A stretch of DNA of 64,000 bases from Bolinopsis microptera (taxonomy: Eukaryota; Ctenophora; Tentaculata; Lobata; Bolinopsidae). The notes under the pieces are model-generated. The model made no database searches and was not told the DNA's origin. It saw nothing but the letters and a program-made list of their open reading frames with translations. Location of the stretch: the NCBI RefSeq assembly GCF_026151205.1, contig NC_087083.1, positions 4,258,460 to 4,322,459 of the forward strand, written 5' to 3'. This document shows positions 12,101 to 22,474 of the stretch, one piece after another; the stretch's first letter is position 1; each line of letters opens with the position of its first letter. Position numbers and translations under genes: made by a program.

Positions 12101-12401
12101 GCCCTCGGAAAGCATTTTATTCACCCAGTTATTTATTTGAATCGACGGAACATTTTATTGACGGTGTCAGATGCCAATTCAGACAACATACCGTATCATC
12201 GATGAAATGACATATCCTGCATAGCCAGTTGCAATTTATGCCGTATAAAGATTGCGAAAGAATATTTTTTTAAATCTGAGTTAATGGGGCTCATCATTCT
12301 GGTTAGTGGTATCTGGGAGGTTTGACTGTACTTTGCTCAGATAAATAATTGTAATAATCTGTTTTAAGAATTTTTACCAAAATCTTGTAAACTCAGAAAG
12401 T

Positions 12402-15400
12402 ATGGCATCGAGCAGTTTTGACAATGCTGTTGATGATTTCACTGAGTTGAAGAAAGCAATTGAGAATTTGATATCTAATAAGCTTGCCCGAGCTCAAAGT
12501 AAGAAATGATATAATAGTTTTTATGCATATGTTGTCAAAAAATTTTAAATTATGCATTTGTTTCAGACTCAGCGTAACCTTCTTAACTTTTAAATTGTTT
12601 TCTAACTTTATTCTTATTCTAATTTTAATTCTAATTCACTTTGAATGGATCATATGATTTCAGAGGAAAACAGAAAGTTAGTACTGAATGATATTAACAG
12701 GCGCCTTGATGCTGCAGAGGTGGCTTTAAAAGAAATGCAAAGAGAAGTGAGTATTAATCTATGTTAATACTCGATCAGTTTTGTTCTTAAGACAGTTAGG
12801 AGATGCTTTTAAAAACACTAGGTGTTGTGCAGCTTTCATACGTGTAAATCTGTCTGCAGGTTCACTAAAATTTCTTTACAGGTGGACAAAGCATCAGCCG
12901 GAACCAGACCCAAACTGTCCTACCAATTCAGAGCCTACCAATCAGAATTCAACAACCTCACTCGACAGATAGAATCAGCAAAGCAACAAAACTCCGGCCC
13001 CAATGATAGTTGGAATCAACCAGACAGCACAAGGTCAGTTGAATATTGAATATTGCGGGCATGGTTTAGAGAAGGGGATTTGGCGCTCCCTGCCCAACCT
13101 AGCCATGGTTCAGGTCTCTGGGTGTGGCTCCATGTCCCAACTACTGTGATTAATCAGAGTATGGATTATCAATTTAATAATTTTATTAAAAAATTAAGAA
13201 CATCAAGATCATTCTTTCTAACCAAGTATAATTTTAGCTTAGAATGTACAGCTTCAACACTGAAACTCCTGGTGATTCAGATTCACAATTGGAGTCAAGC
13301 TCTATTTGGAATTCAGCTGGCTTAGCTGTAGACTTCAATCCAAACATACCAACCTTACCAAACAATCCTCTACAACACTTCCAGAACTTTGCTCAGCTCA
13401 ACAATTTACCTCCTCTTCCAGTTCCTGCTGGATTTGATGAACCCCTTAAGAAGGAGCCTGACAATACCGCTGAGCATGATGTTTCTCCCTTCATTTCCCA
13501 GTATTCGAATGAACTAGGAAGTGATGTTGGAGAAACCTCAAATGCGACCACTCCTGCTACCAGTGCTGCAGTATCACCTAACATCGCAGCATCACCATTA
13601 TTCATCCCTGAAGCACAAGCGCCAAACTTGCCCTCTGTTTCCCCAACACCAATAACCAATAAAGATCCTGGTTATTTTTCTGAAAGTGAGTGTTCCAGCA
13701 ACAGCTCTGAAAAAGATAACCTATCAGCTCACTTTGCAAAGAGTTTGCACATTGATCCATACGCTCCACTGACCATCCCAGTAAAGTCTCCTGCATCAAG
13801 TAAACCATCTCTAGAGAGCATTCCAACTGCTGACACTTCTCCCACTGTTGATACCAGTGTGTTAAACGAAGAAATGATGAATGTTTTGTCCAGATATGAT
13901 CCCCAAAGTTTTGACCCGCAAGATTTCCAGTTCACTGGGGATGAGTCATGGAAGATAATCAAGAAGCCAGGGAAAGAAGCCGATATTGTCCCAGATCTGT
14001 CCTCCCCTGAAAGTGTGCCGTATGTTCCCAGTGAGGGGTCCTGGAGTGGAGCTTCTTCGCCTTCTATTGGAACTCCTTGGAACCCTGAACCTGCTAAACC
14101 TTCTTTTGTTCAGTCGACCAAACAACAGGTCAGTCTTTTTCAATGAATAATACACTTATTTAAAGTTGCTAAATGATCAAATGTTGGTCACTGTTTTATC
14201 ATCTTAGATACCCTTTTTTATCATCTGAAAATTGAAGAGTTTGTCAAAAATTCCCAAATTAATTTAAGTTACACTGCCCTGTTTTGAAACTGTTTCATTT
14301 AGCTTTTCTAAGACGTATTTAACACTGTATGTTTGTTCAGGTGTGTGTTTTCTGCAGGAACAATGGAGAAGATGCCAGCGTCTACACCACACACACCTTG
14401 ATGTCCACTGCAGGGAAAGTTATCTGCCCCATCTTGTTTGCCTACAAATGTCCAATATGCCATGCTACAGGGGACTATGCTCACACACTAAAGTACTGTC
14501 CCATGATGCCTAAAGGAATCAGTACCTCTCCTTCTCCTCCTGCTAGCACCTCCCGTGCTCCAAACCTTGCAAGGTTGCCAAAGACTGCTACCTTCCCCAA
14601 GCACCTTAGCTCCGGTGCTAAGGCTGCTATGTCCCTGGGCCCGACTACAAATGTAACGAAGCCTTCATTTCAACCTTCTCGAAGTAGAGCGGGCAAAACG
14701 TTCCCTCCGACCGAACAGAATACAGGGGGAAATGATATGAATACTATAGCTGACCTCAGAGAAGCTGCCCAGAAGATACTCATGTTTACTAACCAAGTCA
14801 TGCAGAAGCAGCCCCAGGGTAATCCAAGAAACCCGCCTCAAGTTGCACAGTTCTTACTTAAACTTGACAAGAACAAGCCTGTACCGTCTCAAAATTTCAA
14901 TAACAGTGAAAGTGTTCCAAGAGGTTTTAACAACAGCGGAAGTGTTCCTAGAGGTTTTAACAACAGCGAAAGTGTTCCTAGAGGTTTTAACAGCAGTGAA
15001 AGTGTTCCTAGAGGTTTTAACAACATTGAGAATGTTACTAGAGGTTTTAACAACAGCGAAAGTGTTCCAAGAGGTTTTAACAACAGTGAGAATGTTACTA
15101 GAGGTTTTAACAACAGCGAAAGTGTTCCAAGAGGTTTTAACACCAGTGAAAGTGTTCCAAGAGGTTTTAACAACAGTGAAAGTGTTCCTAGAGGTTTCAG
15201 TAATAGTGAAAGTGTTCCAAGAGGTTTTAACAACAGTGAGAATGTTACAAAAGGTTTCCTCGGAAACCAAAACCCTGGTTCCAGCGCCAACTTGGATAGC
15301 GACATGGCCACTAAACTAATGGAACTGCTCACTGCCTCTTCAAACCCCTCAGGTCAGGGCTACCAACCATTCCCAAACGCTCCTCAGCAGTTTGGTGCCC

Positions 15401-18400
15401 AAGATGCTTCTTCTGGAGCTGCGTTCAACACCAAACTCCAAGAATTGCTAAGTGGAGGCAACTCCTCTGACATGATGCCAGACAACAAGTACCCGGTACT
15501 GCCCCAGAAGTTCCTGAAGTCTCCCCACTCTGCCCCCTTCTCCCCTACTTTCAACTCTTCTCCCTTCTCTCCTAGTTTCAACGTCAGTGCCCCTGCTTTC
15601 GTTCCTAACTTTAGTACTGGAGATCAGGGAAGGGGTGTTAATGATACTGCTAGTGCGGAAATATTCAAGATGCTGGGTAAGTTGCAATCGTGTTGAAAAT
15701 AATACAACTGGATAATTGAATAACGCAACAGCCAACAAATGTTTAAATAACAACTTTCTCCATAACATTGAAAACAAACCCCCTCTCCCCAGGAATCAAC
15801 AAGACTAGTGTTAGTGGAGCTCCACAAGAAGAGATGGGAGCGCCAGGTACCAACAAGGAGAACACTTTGGCTAACATTCTGGCTAACATAAAGGAGTACC
15901 AGAACCGAAATAATGGTTAATGTACTGGGTGTGGTGAGGTTAATGGTGTTAAGAAGTTGAGAAGTGAAGTAAGAGGTGAAGTAAGATGGTATTGAGGTGA
16001 ATTTAGAAGGTTTGGAGGTGAAGTTAGATGATTTTGAGGTGAATTTAGAAGGTTTGGAGGTGAATTTAGATGGTTTTGAGGTGAATTTAGTAGGTTTTGC
16101 AATTTGCGGTGAATTTAGTAGGTTTTGCGGTGAATTTAGATGGCTTTGAGGTGAATTTAGAAGGTTTGGAGGTGAATTAGAGGGTTTGGAGGTGAGATTA
16201 GAAGGTTTGGAGGTGAGATAAATGTTTCTGGTGGGCCTGGCTCAAATTGCGTGAGATGATTTTACGATGCCACGGAAATGTTCATGTTTTGAGAAAGAGG
16301 AATTTTATTTCATGTCTTGTTATCAGGTTATCCTTGTGATCATATAAATTTCCTGGAATTTTAATTTACTCTACCGATTAAGTTTGAGCGAGCAATGCAA
16401 ACATCTAAAACTTTCTTTTGAATCGTTTTCAACTTTTTACCTGATTTTGTGCTAATTGCTGCGGTGCTTTACTTTTAATTTTATCATTTTTCCAGCCGCA
16501 AACTTTTCCAAACTTGATTGTTATTCCCTTAATACTATAATTAGGTTATGAGAATTACTGAATCAAGTAAATACCGACTCGTAAGATAATAATAACGAGT
16601 TATGATTTGTTCTTGATTTGAATTTTGAACTCACGTAATTTGAATAGATGAATAGACAGTGGGCTGCAATGAATTTAAATTAGAAATTTTCGGATTTTAA
16701 GTTGGTGCTTACCTCTGATTGGCTAGATTGGTGACATTCACAGTTCATATGAATAATGATCTGCTCTCTTATGAGTCATGAATTAATGTATTGGGAATTA
16801 TGAAATCAGTTAAAATATTTGTACTAATATGACGGGTAATTACATAGTAATTACACAATTACACAGGGTACATTTGTTATGCCAAAACATATAAATTTAT
16901 ATTGATTTTTCTCATTTCCACTCATTTCCATATCATATGAATGAAAATTGTTATGATTTCCAATTATATTTGATCTTTTGTGGATATCATTTATTTTGGT
17001 ACAGGCACGATAGGAATTATGTTTTTGATCGATTATCATAATTTCATATGAGTGAAATATATTATACACTATAATTAAATTACAGCAACGGTACAATTTA
17101 GGTTGGTCGATGTGTAACGTTGCATCTACTAAATTTTTGTAACAGCGAAACTTCATCTGATAGGGGAAGGATAGAAAGCATTTTATAATTCAAAACTAAA
17201 TTGAAGTGAATTGAAGTTGAGCGAGCTTAAAAATATGGCTGTAAAAGTTCTATTTTAATTTTACGTGGAAAACATGTGGGGATGATCAGATGAAGTTTCT
17301 ACTGCATGATGCCTGGGGTGTGATGAGCAACTAGTAGTGTGTACGATAATATGCACGTGCAATCTGTTGTGCGTGCAATTAGATGCACGTGCGATTAGTT
17401 GAACGTGCGATTAGACATGCGCACGCAATGTGTTGCACGTGCAATTAAACGTGCGATATGATACTCTCTTTTGGTGTTTTATATTTTTACACTAGATCCT
17501 TTCTGTCGAGTGAGATAATTTTTAATTTTTATAATTTTTGTTTTACAACATAATATTACATGATAGTTATTTACATTTCGTTATTTTGATTTCGAATCTA
17601 TAAATCTATTCTATTCATTCCAAATTTTGTGATATATATGATGACGTTGCCGTTATCCAATGAATATATAATCTAGGAATTGTTTTACCAGACTGGGAAA
17701 AATTGATTAATATAATTCGAACCAATTAGTGAATAGATCAATTAGTTAATTGATCACTGCAACAGCAAATTTAAAGTTTGGACTGAAGTGTTTTGTTCTC
17801 TAGAAATGTGAGATTTTACAAAATTCTCTTGTTGATCTGAAGGTATGTACTGAGGTATGTACTGAGGTATGTACTGAGGTATGTACTGAGGTATGTACTG
17901 AGGTATGTACTGAGGTATGTACTGAGGTATGTACTGAGGTGTGTACTGAGGTATGTACTGTGTACTGAGGTATGTACTGAGGTATGTACTGAAGTGTGTA
18001 CTGAGGTATGTACTGAGGTATGTACTGAGCTGAGGTATGTACTAAGGCGTGCAATCTGCTTAACAAAATGAAAAAAAAGAGTTGTCAGGGTGATGTAATA
18101 TTTGAATTGATACTTTTACTAAAACTAACTTTCGTAGTATCGTGAATTATTCTAAATAGCTCATATGCGGATTGATAGAAATTTAAAGAATGCTGTATTG
18201 CAAAAATCTTTTATAGTATATTTATTTAGAAATGATTGTTGAGTTTTTAAACTATTATTATAATTTTATTCCTATCTATAAATCTTTATTGTTTGTACAC
18301 CTTATACAGTGTAGTTTCATTGTTTTCAATACAGTAAAAATCCTATTCCTCAACAAATTTGATTTCAATAATGATGAATAAGATAATAAATAATAAATTT

Positions 18401-20668
18401 CCCATCTTTCATATAGTGAAAAATATTGAAATATTACAATATCTTCATGATTACAAAACTATAAATTAACTTAACTATTGGTTAAATAATATAAAAATGT
18501 AAAAAAACTGGAGTTTAGTAAGATAATATCAGTAAGATAATACCGCGCTCCTTCACAAACCATTTCAGGAGGCAGGTGGTAGGGAACCAAGGTGCAGTTG
18601 AGCGCAGCACAGCAGCAATAACCCGCACAGAGCGCCTCGCGGTGGAGACGGAGAATATTGGGAATGAAATAACCACGGAGTTAGGTAATAGTTGGGACGG
18701 GGGGGGGGGGGGGGGGGCAACCCCTTTTATATAATAGTTGGGACGGGGGGGGGGGGGGGGGGGGCAACCCCATTTATATAATAGTTGGGAGGGGGGGGGG
18801 GGCAACCCCATTTAGGTAATAGTTTGAACGGGAGGGGGGCAACCCCTTTTATATAATAGTTGGGAGGGGGCCTGGGGGGCAACCCCTTTTATATAATAGT
18901 TGGGAGGGGGGCCGGGGGCAACCCCATTTATATAATAGTTGGGACCGAGGGGGGGGGGGCAACCCCACATTTATATAATAGTTGGGACGGGGGGGGGGGG
19001 GGGGGGCAACCCCTTTTATATAATAGTTGTAGACTGGGGGGAATAAGACTGGGGTTAAGATAATTTAGTTGATAGTTAGAATATCATATAAGAATATTAT
19101 ATTAGAATATTACATTACTAGAATATTATATATAAGAATATTATATTTAAATATTATATATTATATATTAGTGAGACATCAAATATCACGGTTATCGTGG
19201 TGGAAGGGGGGAGGTGCCAACTTGAAAATTTGTTTTGACACGTGACAGAAATTCCATATTGGTTCCACTAACTAAAGAAACACAGGTCATCAGCGTGAGG
19301 GGGGGGGGGGGGGCAATATAACACTGTTCCATATTGGTTCCACTAACTTAAGAAACACAGGTCAGCAGCGTGAGGGGGGGGGGGGGGGCAATATTACACT
19401 GTTCCATATTGGTTCCACTAACTTAAGAAACACAGGTCAGCAACGTGAGGGGGGGGGGGGGCAATATAACACTGTTCCATATTGGTTCCACTAACTTAAG
19501 AAACACAGGTCAGCAGCGTGAGGGGGGGGGGGGGGGCAATATAACACTGTTCCATATTGGTTCCACTAACTTAAGAAACACAGGTCAGCAGCGTGAGGGG
19601 GGGGGGGGGGCAATATAACACTGTTCCATATTGGTTCCACTAACTTAAGAAACACAGGTCAGCAGCGTGAGGGGGGGGGGGGGGCAATATAACACTGTTC
19701 CATATTGGTTCCACTAACTTAAGAAACACAGGTCAGCAGCGTGAGGGGGGGGGGGGGGGGGCAATATAACACTGTTCCATATTGGTTCCACTAACTTAAG
19801 AAACACAGGTCAGCAGCGTGAGGGGGGGGGGGGGGGCAATATAACACTGTTCCATATTGGTTCCACTAACTTAAGAAACACAGGTCAGCAACGTGAGGGG
19901 GGGGGGGGGCAATATAACACTGTTCCATATTGGTTCCACTAACTTAAGAAACACAGGTCAGCAGCGTGAGGGGGGGGGGGGGGGCAATATAACACTGTTC
20001 CATATTGGTTCCACTAACTTAAGAAACACAGGTCAGCAGCGTGAGGGGGGGGGGGGGGGGCAATATAACACTGTTCCATATTGGTTCCACTAACTTAAGA
20101 AACACAGGTCAGCAGCGTGAGGGGGGGGGGGGGCAATATAACACTGTTCCATATTGGTTCCACTAACTTAAGAAACACAGGTCAGCAGCGTGAGGGGGGG
20201 GGGGGGGGGGCAATATAACACTGTTCCATATTGGTTCCACTAACTTAAGAAACACAGGTCAGCAGCGTGAGGGGGGGGGGGGGCAATATAACACTGTTCC
20301 ATATTGGTTCCACTAACTTAAGAAACACAGGTCAGCAGCGTGAGGGGGGGGGGGGGGGGCAATATAACACTGTTCCATATTGGTTCCACTAACTTAAGAA
20401 ACACAGGTCAGCAGCGTGAGGGGGGGGGGGGGGCAATATAACACTGTTCCATATTGGTTCCACTAACTTAAGAAACACAGGGCAGCAACGTGAGCAGCTG
20501 GTCCGGACACGTGACATGCTCGATCAGACGGACTCAGCGCTCGACAAATCTCGGAGGACTCTTCTAAATATGGCGCGGAAAGCGGTCACCAATAAAATAG
20601 CCCTCATATCTATTATAATTGTAGAAGTGTTGATCTTAGCCAGTGTGCTGTATTGGAAGTTCAAGTAG
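12402..20668 (+). CDS. VTI1B: Vti1b-like Qb-SNARE, five exons (nanos nested in intron 3)
   Basis: Exons at 12402-12498, 12664-12746, 12882-13033, 18569-18684 and 20481-20668. All junctions are GT-AG and in phase, giving 211 aa (the human protein is 232 aa). Exons 1-3 encode the Vti1 N-terminal helical domain (RKLVLNDINRRLDAAE, then LSYQFRAYQSEFNNL). Exon 4 carries the first half of the SNARE motif (RLAVETENIGNEITTELG). Exon 5 begins at the central layer (GQQREQL, the Q-SNARE glutamine) and ends with a C-terminal membrane anchor (ISIIIVEVLILASVLYWKFK). Known role of the family: fusion among the trans-Golgi network, endosomes and lysosomes. Intron 3 (5.5 kb) contains a whole nanos gene on the same strand. 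Intron 4 is built largely of tandem repeats that include copies of its own donor and acceptor regions. The start is the first ATG before the conserved helix. Confidence 0.9.
13244..15920 (+). CDS. nanos: Nanos family zinc-finger translational repressor
   Basis: Three exons: 13244-14128, 14341-15676 and 15793-15920, with phases 0 and 1 agreeing, 782 aa. The two CCHC zinc knuckles lie near residues 297-350: CVFC...H...C and CPICHATGDYAHTLKYCP, the diagnostic Nanos signature. Known role: with Pumilio, Nanos represses mRNAs in germ cells and stem cells. The 295-residue region before the finger is acidic and Ser/Pro-rich. After it comes a tract of 12 tandem decapeptides (consensus FNNSESVPRG, DNA 14896-15255), then a Ser/Phe/Pro-rich tail. 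An in-frame TAG just upstream supports the ATG at 13244. An acceptor-like TTTTAG sits 7 nt before the ATG, so an upstream non-coding exon, VTI1B exons or a spliced leader could supply the 5' end. The protein is long for Nanos, mainly through flanking low-complexity sequence. The gene lies wholly in VTI1B intron 3. Confidence 0.93.
14896..15255 (+). repeat. 30-bp in-frame repeat (12 decapeptides) in nanos
   Basis: Twelve 30-bp units encode FNNSESVPRG and variants (FNNIENVTRG, FNNSENVTRG, FSNSESVPRG, FNTSESVPRG). Frame is kept throughout, and many changes are silent or conservative (N/S, S/N, P/T). Both overlapping antisense frames are open only because of the periodicity. Confidence 0.95.
15928..16215 (+). 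repeat. About 21-bp minisatellite just after the nanos stop codon
   Basis: Units of the form GAGGTGAATTTAGAAGGTTTG, with variants (TAGATGGTTTT, TAGTAGGTTTTGC), repeat for about 290 bp starting within 10 bp of the nanos stop codon. They would lie in the nanos 3' UTR if that transcript reaches this far, and in VTI1B intron 3. Confidence 0.8.
16216..17822. other. VTI1B intron 3, no gene
   Basis: AT-rich intronic DNA. At 17340-17460 it contains repeated GCACGTGCAATTAG-like units with several CACGTG/GCACGTGC palindromes. No coding exon was found. Confidence 0.5.
17841..18040 (+). repeat. 12-bp array AGGTATGTACTG, about 16-17 copies
   Basis: The unit repeats almost perfectly with one shortened unit near 17960 and GTGTGT variants. 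Each unit contains AG|GTATGT, an excellent match to a eukaryotic 5' splice site. It lies in VTI1B intron 3, about 0.5 kb before exon 4. The antisense frame is a repeat artefact. 18041-18568 is AT-rich with nothing recognised. Confidence 0.9.
18685..19045 (+). repeat. Donor-end array of VTI1B intron 4 with long G-runs
   Basis: The exon 4 donor reads TTAG|GTAATAGTTGGGACG, followed by 20 G and CAACCCC. The unit ATAATAGTTGGGACG(G)nCAACCCC is repeated about eight more times, with n of roughly 8 to 20. One internal unit (near 18815) keeps TTAGGTAATAG exactly, i.e. a second copy of the donor. G-runs of this length can form G-quadruplexes in DNA and RNA. Confidence 0.85.
19253..20480 (+). repeat. Acceptor-end array of VTI1B intron 4: 16 decoy 3' splice sites
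   Basis: Units of 73-80 bp: TTCCATATTGGTTCCACTAAC, TTAAGAAACACAG, then GTCAGCAGCGTGAG, a run of 11-18 G and CAATATAACACTG. The true exon 5 starts at the end of the last unit (CACAG|GGCAGCAACGTGAGCAG). Each of the 16 upstream units thus carries a branch-point-like CTAAC, an ACAG acceptor and the first 14 nt of exon 5 (encoding GQQRE, the SNARE central layer) before diverging into poly-G. Confidence 0.9.
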
Positions 20669-21713
20669 CGAGTTTTTTGTCAGATTTTTATACATATTTC
20701 AGATTTTTTGTCCGACGTGATACTGATCATCAATCATGTGATTTTTTGTACAAACTTAAAACTTCAGACTTTAAACTGATGAAATAATAATAGGTTTGGG
20801 AATTAGTCTGTCTGGTGGTGTTGTTGATGTAATTATTTTGTTTCCAGTGCACAAATAAAGGAAATAGGGAGTGTAATTCTATAGCATCGTTTAGCTGTAA
20901 GTTAAAGTATCACAGTTACAGTGCAGTACAACGCTAATTTACTGCTCCAACATTGTAGATAATATAATATACCGCGAAACTCATGTTTAAATAACGAAGC
21001 ATGTTTGTCACATGTATTGAATATTGAATATTCTATCATGGTAGATTTGAATTCTTTCCACCTGCAATTCAACAACAAACATGCTGAATATTAATCTAGA
21101 ACTTACCAAACAATGTCAAATGATGGTTCGCTGTTTATTAGTCAGAACAATGTCAAATGATTGTTCGCTGTTTATTAGTCAGAACAATGACAAATGATGG
21201 TTCGCTGTTACTTACTGGATAATGACAAATGATGGTTCGCTGTTTGTTAGTCTAAACAATGTCTAGAAAACTATTGTTGTCTGAAATTATATTCAAGAAT
21301 TTGATCATAACTTTATAATCATTTATTTTTTGACAAGTTGTTGTGCTATCGTGTAGTTTATGTTAATGACTTTTTTGGAATGTTTTTTGTAAATAATTCA
21401 TTTAACCTTGATAATTGTGTTTATAAAATACATACTTTAGTATTACTGCAATGTAAAAACTTAAGGAAGTAAGTGAAACAGATACCAGTTTAGATACAAA
21501 TATTTAAATATTACACTTGGTCGTAAATTTCAAAATTGTCCATTCGAAAATCCCTAAAATTACTCTGATTATTGAAAATCTAAATAACACGTGTTATATA
21601 ATATTAAGGACGTTACAGAAGGAATATATTTAATGTAGTTTGAGGACTCCTCACGTCCGACAATGGTGTTTCTCTTGTCGCTAATGTAGACTTGTAACCC
21701 ATCCTAGCGTTCC
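20669..21713. other. Intergenic, VTI1B to MBOAT
   Basis: AT-rich, no gene seen. At about 21108-21250 there are four copies of a roughly 37-bp unit containing GTCAAATGATGGTTCGCTG. VTI1B 3' processing and the MBOAT promoter should lie here, but I see no decisive signal. Confidence 0.5.
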
Positions 21714-22474
21714 CACTCAGTTATGGACCACCACTTTTTAAATTTATTTATTAACTAATTAACTTATATTGCACTCAGTTATGGATCACCCCCTGGTGGA
21801 CTCTATAACGGAGGTGTCTGGCCTGACCTAATTAACTTATTGACTAATTAACGTATTGACTAATTAACTAATTAACTTATATTGCACTCAGTTATGGACC
21901 ACCCCCTGTTGGACTCTATAACGGAGGTGTCTGGCCTGACCTAATTAACTTATTGACTAATTAACTTATTGACTAATTAACTAATTAACTAATTAACTTA
22001 TATTGCACTCAGTTATGGACCACCCCTTGGTGGACTCTATAACGGAGGTGTCTGGCCTGACCTAATTAACTTATTGACTAATTAACGTATTGACTAATTA
22101 ACTAAATAACTAATTAACTAATTAACTTATATTGCACTCAGTTATGGACCACCCCCTGGTGGACTCTATAACGGAGGTGTCCGGCCTGACCTTATTAACT
22201 AATTAACTAATTAACTAATTAACTAATTAACTAATTAACTTATATTGCACTCAGTTATGGACCACCCCCTGGTGGACTCTATAACGGAGGTGTCTGGCCT
22301 GACCTAATTAACTTATTAACTAATTAACTAATTAACTTATATTGCACTCAGTTATTGGCCACCCCCTGGTGGACTCTATAACGGAGGTGTCTGGCCTGAC
22401 CTAATTAACTTATTAACTTATTAACTAATTAACTTATTAACTGATTACCTAATTAACTTATATTGCACTCAGTT
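21714..22474 (+). repeat. Array of six decoy copies of the MBOAT start-codon exon
   Basis: Units of about 95-125 bp. Each has TAATTAACTTATATTGCACTC, AG, then TTATGGACCACCCCCTGGTG and onward to GGCCTGACC, followed by TAATTAAC spacer. The exon-like part matches the first ~45 nt of the genuine MBOAT exon 1. Each intact copy therefore has an ATG with 16 codons (start MDHPLVDS) ending at TAA. One copy has ATTGG in place of ATGG. A truncated copy begins the array at 21714. Confidence 0.9.

Noticed and set aside
14843-15332. Antisense and alternative frames across the nanos repeat
   Set aside because: Shadows of the 30-bp in-frame repeat of nanos.
17800-18066. Tandem array considered as a CRISPR
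   Set aside because: The units are 12 bp with no unique spacers, and the DNA is animal.
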